Part shown: positions 1-6,363 of the stretch, one piece after another
How positions within the stretch are numbered: position 1 is the stretch's first letter
How the letters are laid out: each line of letters begins with the position of its first letter
Source: Aequorivita sp.
Lineage (GTDB): Bacteria > Bacteroidota > Bacteroidia > Flavobacteriales > Flavobacteriaceae
Direction: 5' to 3'
DNA: 7,108 nt
NCBI GenBank assembly: GCA_002733915.1
Contig: NVXN01000005.1
Location: forward strand, 29,019 to 36,126
Position numbers and translations under genes: made by a program
The notes under the pieces: generated by a model
Database searches by the model: none
What the model was told of the DNA's origin: nothing
What the model saw: only the letters and a program-made list of their open reading frames with translations

Positions 1-789
1 TTCTTTAATAACGGCTTTTAATCGCTCCTCAAATTCACCTTTGTACTTGGCACCGGCAATCAATGCACCCATATCCAAGGAATAAATTTCTTTGGATTTT
101 AAGTTCTCGGGTACATCGCCGTCTACAATTCTGTGCGCTAAACCTTCTGCAATAGCTGTTTTTCCGGTTCCGGGTTCACCTACTAACATTGGGTTGTTTT
201 TGGTCCGTCTCGAGAGGATTTGAAGTATTCTTCGTATTTCCTCATCACGACCAATTACAGGGTCCAGCTTACCGTCGCGGGCAAGTTGGTTGAGGTTTTT
301 GGCATACTTATTCAAAGAGTTGTAAGTTTCCTCGGCACTCTGTGAGGTTACTTTTTCACCTCCGCGTAATTCATCAATCGCGGCTTTCATTCCTTTTTCT
401 GTTACACCTTGGTCTTTTAAACTTTGTGCAATACTGCTCTTTGAATTCAGGATAGCCAATAAAAGATGCTCAATGGAAACATATTCATCGCCCATTTTTT
501 TGGCAATGTTGCTGGCCTCAAGTACCGTTTTGTTGGCTTCGCGGGAGAGCATAATATCGCCTCCTGAAACTTTTGGAAAGCTTTCCAATTGTTTGTCGAG
601 AATCTGCTTTAGTGTAGCAAGGTTTACGTTAAGCTTCTTTAGAATAAATGGCGTTACGTTTTCATCTACCTCAAAAATGGCTTTGAGGATGTGTTCGTTT
701 TCAATCTGCTGGTGTCCATAGCCTTGCGCAATCTGTTGGGCCTGCTGAATGGCCTCCTGGCTTTTTATTGTAAAATTATTAAAGTTCAT
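1..789 (-). CDS. clpB: ATP-dependent chaperone ClpB, N-terminal part (runs off window edge)
   Basis: ClpB is a cytoplasmic hexameric AAA+ disaggregase that, with DnaK/DnaJ/GrpE, threads aggregated proteins through its central pore after heat or oxidative stress. The 263 visible codons start at the ATG complementary to 787-789 and read [13 protein letters not shown]. Residues 1 to about 143 form the double Clp_N repeat domain. The conserved entry to the first AAA+ module, [15 protein letters not shown], is at about 173-187. RRTKNNP is followed by the Walker A motif GEPGTGKT at 204-211. The substrate-binding pore loop [13 protein letters not shown] is at 246-258, with its tyrosine at 249. The Walker B motif, coiled-coil M domain and second AAA+ module lie beyond position 1. 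The spacing of the motifs matches E. coli ClpB closely, which argues against ClpA or ClpC. ClpC is the nearest alternative, but the [15 protein letters not shown] block and the N-domain favour ClpB. No frameshift is visible. The gene is divergent from the bacilliredoxin gene and has its own good promoter. Confidence 0.96.
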   Translation of the reverse strand, partial: MNFNNFTIKSQEAIQQAQQIAQGYGHQQIENEHILKAIFEVDENVTPFILKKLNVNLATLKQILDKQLESFPKVSGGDIMLSREANKTVLEASNIAKKMGDEYVSIEHLLLAILNSKSSIAQSLKDQGVTEKGMKAAIDELRGGEKVTSQSAEETYNSLNKYAKNLNQLARDGKLDPVIGRDEEIRRILQILSRRTKNNPMLVGEPGTGKTAIAEGLAHRIVDGDVPENLKSKEIYSLDMGALIAGAKYKGEFEERLKAVIKE

Positions 790-832
790 ATATAAAAAAG
801 TTTGTTGTTTCTGGTTTTTGGTTATGTGTTTT

Positions 833-864
833 CAAATTTAAAGCCATTATAAAATTAAGACAAA
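833..864 (-). promoter_or_regulatory. clpB promoter, Bacteroidota type (-33 TTTG, -7 TAAATTTG)
   Basis: Read on the minus strand, TTTG (861-864) is followed after exactly 20 nt by TAAATTTG (833-840). This matches the Bacteroidota housekeeping consensus TTTG-N~20-TAnnTTTG. Transcription would begin near 827, giving a leader of about 37 nt before the clpB ATG. No CIRCE element (the HrcA operator with TTAGCACTC arms) is visible. This is the best-matching promoter in the window; the start site is inferred. Confidence 0.6.
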
Positions 865-897
865 ATGTCCGCTAAATCCTTTGATTTAACAGACATT
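864..897. promoter_or_regulatory. Imperfect 34-bp palindrome at the clpB promoter (candidate operator)
   Basis: Two nested inverted repeats share one centre. The outer arms are AATGTC (864-869) and GACATT (892-897); the inner arms are TAAATC (873-878) and GATTTA (883-888), around a CTTT centre (879-882). Between the arms, 3-nt stretches on each side pair only at their middle base. The left edge touches the clpB -33 box. The position between two divergent genes makes a terminator unlikely and suggests a protein-binding site, but no known operator is recognised. Chance occurrence in AT-rich DNA is possible for the inner arms alone. Confidence 0.35.
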
Positions 898-958
898 ATG
901 ACTGTGTGAATACTTTTATTTTATCATTTCATTTAGAAAATAAGCATTGTATATCCTT

Positions 959-966
959 TAGCTTTG
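959..966 (+). promoter_or_regulatory. -7 box of the bacilliredoxin gene (TAGCTTTG)
   Basis: TAGCTTTG fits the Bacteroidota -7 consensus TAnnTTTG exactly and ends 13 nt before the ATG at 980. A convincing -33 TTTG is not visible; the nearest candidate, TTTA at 932-935, sits 23 nt upstream. If the box is used, transcription would start at about 971-973 and the leader would be only about 7-9 nt. Confidence 0.4.
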
Positions 967-979
967 TAAAAAAAGAATT

Positions 980-1372
980 ATGGGATTTTTTGATAAATTC
1001 AAATCACAAAGAGAGATTGCGAAAGAAGAGTTAGTTGAAGTACCTTGGCATGTTTTGGGCTCGGTAGATCAATTGGATGAAATTGTGGAACAGTCAAAAA
1101 ACAAGCCTGTTGCTATTTTTAAACATTCCACCCGTTGTGGCATTAGCCGAGGGGTTTTAAAACTGTTTGAGAAAAATTACAATCTTACTGACGAACAACT
1201 AAAACTTTACTATTTGGACCTGTTGCAAAACCGTGATATTTCAAACGAAATAGCGGCTCGTTTTAAAGTGCAGCACGAAAGCCCACAAATGATTGTTATT
1301 AAAAATGGGGCAGTGGTACATCATGATTCGCATCATTCTATTGAGGCTTCGCACTTGGAGCGATATATTTAA
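980..1372 (+). CDS. ytxJ: Bacillithiol-system redox-active protein, YtxJ family (monothiol bacilliredoxin-like)
   Basis: This 130-residue cytoplasmic protein has a thioredoxin-like fold of the YtxJ/DUF2847 family, thought to remove bacillithiol from S-bacillithiolated proteins. The active site is HSTRCGIS at residues 49-56, with a single cysteine, C53, at the start of the first helix after strand VAIFKHS. The cis-proline loop is ESPQ (P102), followed by the strand MIVIKNGAVVHH. These are the two diagnostic thioredoxin-fold elements. Only one cysteine is present in the whole protein, so a monothiol mechanism is implied and a classical CxxC thioredoxin is excluded. An N-terminal extension of about 22 residues (MGFFDKFKSQ...) precedes the fold. 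The start follows an A-rich run with no Shine-Dalgarno sequence. The gene is divergent from clpB, so both neighbours have stress roles, although shared control is only inference. Its end lies 3 bp from the end of the opposing lipoprotein gene. The bacillithiol role is inferred from the family. Confidence 0.85.
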   Translation: MGFFDKFKSQREIAKEELVEVPWHVLGSVDQLDEIVEQSKNKPVAIFKHSTRCGISRGVLKLFEKNYNLTDEQLKLYYLDLLQNRDISNEIAARFKVQHESPQMIVIKNGAVVHHDSHHSIEASHLERYI

Positions 1373-1375
1373 GAT

Positions 1376-2557
1376 TTAAAAAGAATTGTCCCTTAAAATC
1401 TCCTTAAACCGTTCCTTTATATCTGTTCCGGCATCAAACACCATTTGCTCGTTGTTGGGAAAAGGTATAAAATGATTGCCCAAAAGTCTTTTGTCCTCAA
1501 CGGTTAAGGCACGTTCGTCACCACGAAAAGTAGCAAAGGCATTTTCAAAAACAAATTCCGAAGAAAGCGGAAAACTATTTATTTGCTGTCTTTTTATTAA
1601 ATCTTTATAAATAACTGTTCCACCCACAAATACCGCTTTTTCTTGTGTAGTAATATAAATTGTGGCTGAAACATTGATAAATTTTTCAATTTTGATAGGA
1701 TTTCCCAAGCTGTCACGCACAATATTTCCGGCGCGATCGCGTCTGTAATCATAACCGTCTTTAATTCTTTGGCTTCGGGTATATTGTCTGTCTAAAATTC
1801 TTTCAGGGGAAATTTGAATGGTTTGAAAATTCAAATCTATTCCCAAATCATAATTTATATTTTTATCCCGCTGGCTGTGGTATTCAGTCCAGAAATCATT
1901 CAAATTATAAGTATTGAAATCCAATAAATCCTGCTCTAGCCTAAAGGGAATAAATTGACCTGTATAATTATTTAGGGTTACAAAAACAAAATCAGTGCCC
2001 TGAAAATGCGCTTCTTCCTTCAATTGATGTACATCGCGATAGTTTGGTTGTACTTCATCCAATTCGCATAAAACATTGTAAGCGCTTCGGTAATCCTGCT
2101 TGGTGTTTCGCTGCATATAAACAATGGCTTCTTGGTAAAGTGCTTGTACATAGGCATCTTTTGCAACCAACAAATCATTTGTATAATCTGTAAATATAAA
2201 ATTTGCCTTTCTTCCCATTTCTTTGCTGTAAAGAGGAAGCAACGGACGGATTAAATCTTGGCGGGCTTGAAGATCTAAATATGTGTAATAAATTTTTTTG
2301 ACACCTGCAGGACTATTTTCCTTTTTCAAAAAAGCAATGTGGCGAGAGTCCTCATCTTTTGCTTTTAAATAGGCTTCTTCCAAAAGACGAATGTGTGCAT
2401 CATACTCTTTCGCATCTTTATCTTTTTGAAGTTTTTTTACTGCAAGTTCAATGGCTTGGTTATAATTACCTTGTGAAACGAATTTTTGGGTACGCTTCAC
2501 GCTATTGCAAGAAATGCTGAAAAGCGCCGTAAATAGAAGAATGTAAAAAGCCTTCAT
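1376..2557 (-). CDS. Conserved lipoprotein of unknown function, helical (TPR-like) N-terminal region
   Basis: I do not recognise a named family with certainty; the protein resembles uncharacterised lipoproteins of Flavobacteriia. It has 393 residues. A type II signal peptide, MKAFYILLFTALFSIS, leads to C17, the predicted lipidated cysteine. The -3 position is S rather than L, a loose lipobox of the kind accepted in Bacteroidota. Residues 20 to about 185 look alpha-helical, with TPR-like character (QGNYNQAIELAVKKLQKD at 29-46; the region around 157-185 is similar). Residues 186 to about 345 look beta-rich (FVFVTLNNYTG, INVSATIYITTQEKAVFVGGTVIYKDL), with a linker at 270-290 holding two GN turns (AGNIV and LGNPI). 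The C-terminus is helical. It is probably anchored in an envelope membrane facing the periplasm. The signal peptide strongly supports this start, and the ATG lies inside a stable hairpin. The gene lies 52 nt downstream of fahA and could be co-transcribed with it, but no metabolic link is visible. Confidence 0.8.
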   Translation of the reverse strand: MKAFYILLFTALFSISCNSVKRTQKFVSQGNYNQAIELAVKKLQKDKDAKEYDAHIRLLEEAYLKAKDEDSRHIAFLKKENSPAGVKKIYYTYLDLQARQDLIRPLLPLYSKEMGRKANFIFTDYTNDLLVAKDAYVQALYQEAIVYMQRNTKQDYRSAYNVLCELDEVQPNYRDVHQLKEEAHFQGTDFVFVTLNNYTGQFIPFRLEQDLLDFNTYNLNDFWTEYHSQRDKNINYDLGIDLNFQTIQISPERILDRQYTRSQRIKDGYDYRRDRAGNIVRDSLGNPIKIEKFINVSATIYITTQEKAVFVGGTVIYKDLIKRQQINSFPLSSEFVFENAFATFRGDERALTVEDKRLLGNHFIPFPNNEQMVFDAGTDIKERFKEILRDNSF

Positions 2558-2586
2558 ACCGAAAATTGATTTGGTTATGAAGGCTT
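2548..2586 (-). terminator. 11-bp-stem hairpin after fahA, with a short U run, overlapping the lipoprotein start
   Basis: On the minus-strand RNA, AAGCCUUCAUA (2586-2576) pairs perfectly with UAUGAAGGCUU (2558-2548) around a 17-nt loop. Five U residues (2549-2545) overlap and follow the 3' arm. The hairpin begins 23 nt after the fahA stop codon, a position typical of an intrinsic terminator. The U run is short and the loop long, so termination may be partial. The AUG of the downstream lipoprotein (2557-2555) lies within the 3' arm, so the structure could instead, or also, block translation initiation. Confidence 0.5.
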
Positions 2587-2609
2587 AATTACAATAGTAG
2601 TGCCAAATA

Positions 2610-3890
2610 TTATTGTTTGATGGCTGGTAAAAGTTTTGTCCTACATTCACCGAACCCAATCCTCACATTTTCGTTTTTACAAAAACCTTTCAAGATTACG
2701 GTATCGTTGTCATTGATAAATTTACGCTCAGAACCATCTGAAAGTTTAATCGGTTTTTCACCACGCCAAGTAAGTTCTAGCATAGAACCGTAAGAATCTG
2801 GTGTTGGGCCTGAAATTGTTCCGCTTCCCATCATATCGCCACTGTTTACGTTGCAACCGTTGATGGTATGGTGCGCCAATTGCTGGCTCATATTCCAGTA
2901 CATATATTTAAAGTTTGAAGTAGAAACTTTAGTTTCGGTTCCTTTTTCAGGTGCAATATATACTTCAAGGCTTATATCGTAGCTTTTCTTTCCTTTATAT
3001 TGAAGATAGGGGAGTTGCTCCATTTCAGGTTTGGGGCTCTCTACTTTGAAAGGCTGTAGTGCATCCAATGTAACGATCCATGGTGAAATTGAGGAGGCAA
3101 AGTTTTTTGCCAAAAACGGGCCAAGCGGCACGTATTCCCACTTTTGAATATCGCGTGCACTCCAATCGTTGAAAAGTACCAATCCGAAGATGTACTCTTC
3201 AGCTTCGTTTACCGGAATAGGTTCTCCCAAAGCATTTGCATCTGTAGTGATAAAAGCCATTTCAAGTTCAAAATCTACCAATTTGGAAGGGCCAAAAACA
3301 GGTTCCGTCGCACCTTCTGGCATAGTTTGCCCCCAAGGTCTTCGCGCATTAATTCCGCTCGGGATTATTGAGGAGCTCCTTCCGTGATACCCCACTGGAA
3401 TGTGAAGCCAGTTAGGCATAAGTGCATTCTCTTTTCCACGGAACATAGTTCCCACATTTGTGGCATGCTCCTTACTGGAATAAAAGTCTGTATAATCACC
3501 CACTTGCACGGGAAGTTGCATTTCCACTTCATCCATCGTAAAAAGAATGTGCTGTCTGTGATCTTTGTTATCGCGCAGCTTTGGATTTTCCGCATCAAAA
3601 ATATCCGCAATTCTATTTCGTACCAAGCGCCAGGTTTTTCTTCCATCGCTAATAAAATCATTCAAGGTGTCCTGCAAAAAAATATCATCAGTAAGTTCAA
3701 TTCCTTTAAAATAACCTAATTGGTGCAGGGCACCAAGGTCAATGGCGTAATCGCCAATACGGGTTCCAATGGTAATAATATCGTCACGCGTCAAAAAAAC
3801 GCCAAAGGGAATATTCTGAATAGGGAAATCTGTGTCAGGAGTGGTGTCGAGCCACGTTTTTCGTTTTGGGTCATTGGCTGTTATAGGCAT
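2610..3890 (-). CDS. fahA: Fumarylacetoacetase
   Basis: This enzyme (EC 3.7.1.2) hydrolyses 4-fumarylacetoacetate to fumarate and acetoacetate, the last step of tyrosine and phenylalanine catabolism through homogentisate, in the cytoplasm. Its 426 residues match the usual full length of about 420. An SH3-like N-terminal domain (to about residue 125) precedes the catalytic FAH fold. Visible active-site residues, numbered here (mouse Fah minus 9), are the metal ligands D135, E208, E210 (FELEMAF) and D242 (FNDWSARD). H142 in SSKEHATNVG is the catalytic base, with R246, Q249 and K262 (LAKNF) also present. The block PVGYHGRSSS at 166-174 is characteristic. The start MPITANDPKRKTW is the first sensible ATG and gives a normal N-terminus; no Shine-Dalgarno sequence is present. 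The gene is divergent from glyA across 197 bp and is followed by a hairpin and a lipoprotein gene. The other tyrosine-pathway genes (hpd, hmgA) are not in the window. Confidence 0.97.
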   Translation of the reverse strand: MPITANDPKRKTWLDTTPDTDFPIQNIPFGVFLTRDDIITIGTRIGDYAIDLGALHQLGYFKGIELTDDIFLQDTLNDFISDGRKTWRLVRNRIADIFDAENPKLRDNKDHRQHILFTMDEVEMQLPVQVGDYTDFYSSKEHATNVGTMFRGKENALMPNWLHIPVGYHGRSSSIIPSGINARRPWGQTMPEGATEPVFGPSKLVDFELEMAFITTDANALGEPIPVNEAEEYIFGLVLFNDWSARDIQKWEYVPLGPFLAKNFASSISPWIVTLDALQPFKVESPKPEMEQLPYLQYKGKKSYDISLEVYIAPEKGTETKVSTSNFKYMYWNMSQQLAHHTINGCNVNSGDMMGSGTISGPTPDSYGSMLELTWRGEKPIKLSDGSERKFINDNDTVILKGFCKNENVRIGFGECRTKLLPAIKQ

Positions 3891-4014
3891 TATAAAATTC
3901 TTTTGAGGTTGTAAATAAAACTAAGTAAAAAAAATTCAAAATATTCAATATCAAAGAAATAAATCTTTTTCACCTATTCTTTACAACAAGGGTTTTGTTA
4001 GTAAAATTCTTCAT

Positions 4015-4045
4015 CAAATATATATATTTCATGATAGTTACCGAA
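4015..4045 (-). promoter_or_regulatory. Candidate fahA promoter (-33 TTCG, -7 TATATTTG)
   Basis: On the minus strand, TATATTTG (4022-4015) fits the TAnnTTTG consensus exactly and is preceded, 19 nt upstream, by TTCG (4045-4042), one base away from TTTG. Transcription would start near 4008, giving a rather long leader of about 118 nt, rich in A and T. A weaker -7-like sequence, ATATTTTG (3944-3937), lies nearer the gene. Inferred from sequence pattern only. Confidence 0.35.
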
Positions 4046-4054
4046 TGTAATTAC

Positions 4055-4062
4055 TATTTTTG
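4055..4062 (+). promoter_or_regulatory. Candidate glyA -7 box (TATTTTTG)
   Basis: TATTTTTG fits TAnnTTTG and ends 25 nt before the glyA ATG, giving a leader of about 18-20 nt. No TTTG lies at the expected -33 distance; the best is TTTC at 4027-4030, 24 nt upstream. An 8-bp perfect palindrome, GTAATTAC (4047-4054), sits directly upstream. This is also the promoter expected to drive the whole four-gene operon. Confidence 0.35.
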
Positions 4063-4087
4063 GATTTAATTAACTTTTACAGATATT

Positions 4088-5362
4088 ATGCAACGCGACG
4101 AACAAATTTTTGAACTAATAGAAGACGAAAAACAACGCCAAAAAAACGGTCTGGAGCTGATTGCTTCAGAGAATTTTGTGAGCGACCAAGTAATGGAAGC
4201 CGCAGGTTCCGTTTTAACAAATAAATACGCTGAAGGCTATCCTGGCAAGCGCTATTACGGTGGCTGCGAAGTGGTGGATGAAGTAGAACAAATAGCTATT
4301 AATCGCGCAAAAACTTTATTTGGGGCTGAATATGCAAACGTTCAACCACACAGTGGTTCGCAGGCAAATACAGCTGTTTTTGCAGCTTGTTTAAAACCGG
4401 GAGATAAATTTTTAGGGTTCGATCTTTCACATGGTGGGCATTTAACCCACGGTTCGCCTGTAAATTTTTCGGGAAGACTTTACAACCCTGTGTTTTATGG
4501 GGTTGATAAGGAAACGGGACGTATTGATTATGATAATGTTGAAGAAATAGCCCTAAAAGAAAAACCGAAAATGATTATAGCCGGGGCATCTGCGTATTCA
4601 AGGGAAATAGATTACAAACGTTTTCGTGAAATTGCCGATAAAGTTGGTGCTATTCTTTTTGCAGATATTGCGCACCCAGCCGGCTTAATTGCCAAAGGTA
4701 TTATTGGCGATCCGCTTCCGCATTGCCATGTGGTAACTACAACAACGCATAAGACGCTTCGCGGACCTCGTGGCGGAATGATATTGATGGGCAAGGATTT
4801 TGACAATCCATTCGGACAAACGTTGAAAAACGGAAATCTAAAGAAAATGAGCAGTCTTTTGGACAGTGCTATTTTTCCAGGAAACCAAGGTGGACCTTTG
4901 GAACATATTATCGCTGCAAAAGCAATTGCTTTTGGGGAAGCCTTGACCGATGAATTTCTTCATTATATGGTGCAGGTGAAGAAAAATGCGGCCGTAATGG
5001 CGCAAAAATTTGTTGATAAAGGGTACGATATTATTTCTGGTGGAACTGATAACCATATGATGCTAATTGACCTTCGCAACAAAAATATTTCAGGAAAAGA
5101 AGCCGAGGAAGCTTTGGGGAAAGCCGATATTACGGTGAATAAAAACATGGTGCCTTTTGATGACAAATCGCCTTTCGTAACCAGTGGAATTCGCATTGGA
5201 ACGGCTGCGGTTACTACGCGCGGTTTGGTTGAAAAGGATATGGAAAAAATTGTCTATTTGATTGATGAGGTAATCATGTACCATGAAGACGAAGCCAAAT
5301 TGGAAAGTATTGCCGAACAGGTAAATGAAATGATGGCTGGTTTGCCGCTATTTAAAAATTAA
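4088..5362 (+). CDS. glyA: Serine hydroxymethyltransferase
   Basis: This PLP enzyme (EC 2.1.2.1) interconverts serine plus tetrahydrofolate with glycine plus 5,10-methylene-tetrahydrofolate. It is the main cytoplasmic source of one-carbon units for purines, thymidylate and methionine. The 424 residues are a typical bacterial length (E. coli about 417). Visible signatures are LIASENFVS at 24-32, [16 protein letters not shown] at 44-59, [10 protein letters not shown] at 88-97 and the cofactor-contacting FADIAHPAG (D193, H196). The PLP motif [16 protein letters not shown] has Schiff-base lysine K222, and [14 protein letters not shown] (R369) binds the substrate carboxylate. All catalytic residues are intact. 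The start [11 protein letters not shown] gives the normal N-terminus and no Shine-Dalgarno sequence precedes it. It is the first gene of a four-gene same-strand cluster; the next ATG follows its stop after 2 nt, implying co-transcription and probably translational coupling. Confidence 0.98.
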   Translation: MQRDEQIFELIEDEKQRQKNGLELIASENFVSDQVMEAAGSVLTNKYAEGYPGKRYYGGCEVVDEVEQIAINRAKTLFGAEYANVQPHSGSQANTAVFAACLKPGDKFLGFDLSHGGHLTHGSPVNFSGRLYNPVFYGVDKETGRIDYDNVEEIALKEKPKMIIAGASAYSREIDYKRFREIADKVGAILFADIAHPAGLIAKGIIGDPLPHCHVVTTTTHKTLRGPRGGMILMGKDFDNPFGQTLKNGNLKKMSSLLDSAIFPGNQGGPLEHIIAAKAIAFGEALTDEFLHYMVQVKKNAAVMAQKFVDKGYDIISGGTDNHMMLIDLRNKNISGKEAEEALGKADITVNKNMVPFDDKSPFVTSGIRIGTAAVTTRGLVEKDMEKIVYLIDEVIMYHEDEAKLESIAEQVNEMMAGLPLFKN

Positions 5363-5364
5363 AA

Positions 5365-5859
5365 ATGATCCAGACAGAAAGACTTGAATTAAGGGAGTAC
5401 ACTTTAGATGATGCTCCCTTTATTTATAAGTTAATGAACAGCGAAGGCTGGCTCAAACACATTGGGGATAGAAACATAAAAACCCTTGAAGATGCTGAGA
5501 ATTATATGCAGAAAAACTATTTGAGCAGTTATAAAAAGCATGGTTTTGGACCTTATTTGGTCTCCTTGAAAGAAGATGGAACAGCATTGGGCACTGCAGG
5601 TTTATATAAGCGGGATAATCTGGAACACCCAGATATAGGTTTCGCTTTTTTAGCTGAATACAGCGGAAAAGGTTATGCTTTTGAAGCTGCGAAAGCCGTA
5701 ATGAAGTTTGCTTCAGAAACATTAAGACTAAAAACCATAGTGGGTATTACCCTTCAAGCAAATCTTTCTTCAATAAAACTTTTAAAAAAACTCGGTCTTT
5801 TGGAAGTGGGGACTTATACCTATGAAGATGGAGAAGAACTTTTATTATTTTCAAATTAA
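5365..5859 (+). CDS. GNAT-family N-acetyltransferase (RimJ/RimL-like)
   Basis: This 164-residue cytoplasmic enzyme is expected to transfer the acetyl group of acetyl-CoA to an amine; the acceptor is unknown. The N-terminus TERLELREYTLDDAPFIYKL is the usual opening of the Acetyltransf_3 (RimJ/RimL-like) subgroup. The central strand DIGFAFLAEYSGKGYAFEA (about 90-108) carries motif A, with the SGKGYA acetyl-CoA pyrophosphate loop at 100-105. NLSSIKLLKKLGL at 133-145 is motif B, in which the usual terminal phenylalanine of the GF pair is replaced by leucine. The family usually runs 165-185 residues, so this is a short but apparently complete member, ending YEDGEELLLFSN. The ATG lies 2 nt after glyA and 5 nt separate its stop from guaD, so it is embedded in the operon. 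Similar acetyltransferases include the ribosomal-protein modifiers RimJ and RimL, but the sequence alone does not support naming this one. Confidence 0.88.
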   Translation: MIQTERLELREYTLDDAPFIYKLMNSEGWLKHIGDRNIKTLEDAENYMQKNYLSSYKKHGFGPYLVSLKEDGTALGTAGLYKRDNLEHPDIGFAFLAEYSGKGYAFEAAKAVMKFASETLRLKTIVGITLQANLSSIKLLKKLGLLEVGTYTYEDGEELLLFSN

Positions 5860-5864
5860 AAAAA

Positions 5865-6344
5865 ATGATTACCCAAAAAGACAAACAATTTATTAAACGC
5901 GCAATCGAACTTTCTGAAAAAGGGATGGATAAAAACGCCGGCGGGCCATTTGGAGCAGTAATTGTAAAGAATGGTAAAATTATAGCCGAAGGCTTTAACC
6001 AGGTAACTTCAAGCAATGACCCCACGGCGCATGCTGAGGTTGTAGCCATCCGGAATGCCTGTGAGGAATTAGGTTCTTTTCAATTGGACAATTGCATTGT
6101 TTACACTTCCTGCGAGCCGTGCCCAATGTGTTTGGGCGCCATTTATTGGGCCAGGCCCAAAGCTGTTTATTATGCGTGCACAAAAGAAGACGCTGCTGAA
6201 ATAGGCTTTGACGATGATTTTATTTATGATGAAATAGATAAGAATATTGAACATCGAAACATAAATTTTATAAATCTAGAGCGGGAAGAAGGCCGAGAGG
6301 TTTTTAAAAAGTGGGAAGCGAAGGAGGGAAGGGTTGATTACTAA
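5865..6344 (+). CDS. guaD: Guanine deaminase (CDA-superfamily, GuaD type)
   Basis: This cytoplasmic zinc enzyme (EC 3.5.4.3) hydrolyses guanine to xanthine and ammonia, in purine salvage or catabolism. The 159 residues match the small cytidine-deaminase-fold guanine deaminase of Bacillus subtilis (156 residues) nearly throughout: GGPFGAVIVKNGKIIAEG at 26-43, TSSNDPTAHAEV at 48-59, YTSCEPCPMCLGAIYWARPKAV at 80-101 and GFDDDFIYDEIDK at 114-126. Zinc ligands are H56, C83 and C86, and E58 is the proton shuttle. N51 and D117 are the expected guanine contacts. The C-terminal tyrosine Y159, used in the domain-swapped active site of the B. subtilis enzyme, is kept. Those features separate it from the tRNA adenosine deaminase TadA, the main alternative. 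It sits 5 nt after the acetyltransferase gene and overlaps no reliable start downstream. Placement with glyA is consistent with nucleotide metabolism. Confidence 0.92.
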   Translation: MITQKDKQFIKRAIELSEKGMDKNAGGPFGAVIVKNGKIIAEGFNQVTSSNDPTAHAEVVAIRNACEELGSFQLDNCIVYTSCEPCPMCLGAIYWARPKAVYYACTKEDAAEIGFDDDFIYDEIDKNIEHRNINFINLEREEGREVFKKWEAKEGRVDY

Positions 6345-6363
6345 TAAAACAGTTTTGAATAAA

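Noticed and set aside
473..721. Open frame of 82 codons on the plus strand opposite clpB
   Set aside because: It lies wholly antisense to the conserved ClpB N-terminal domain and has low-complexity, cysteine/serine-rich composition typical of a shadow frame.
1372..1401. AGATTT / AAATCT inverted repeat as a terminator for the converging genes
   Set aside because: The stem is only 6 AT-rich pairs with an 18-nt loop and the flanking bases do not pair; it is expected by chance in this composition.
3384..3719. Open frame of 111 codons on the plus strand inside fahA
   Set aside because: It is antisense to a fully conserved enzyme gene, has no recognisable domain and no promoter; it is a shadow of the fahA codons.
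5865..6344. tRNA adenosine deaminase TadA as an alternative name for the deaminase
   Set aside because: The protein keeps the GuaD-specific segments (TSSNDPTAHAEV, GFDDDFIYDEIDK, terminal tyrosine) and resembles B. subtilis guanine deaminase along its length.
6346..6356. AAAAC-A-GTTTT palindrome between guaD and the lipoprotein gene
   Set aside because: A 1-nt centre cannot form a hairpin, and the short AT-rich symmetry is likely by chance; no promoter consensus accompanies it.
6334..6363. Longer start for the lipocalin-like gene at 6334, overlapping guaD
   Set aside because: It adds ten polar residues before a clear lipoprotein signal peptide; the ATG at 6364 gives a normal signal peptide and no overlap.
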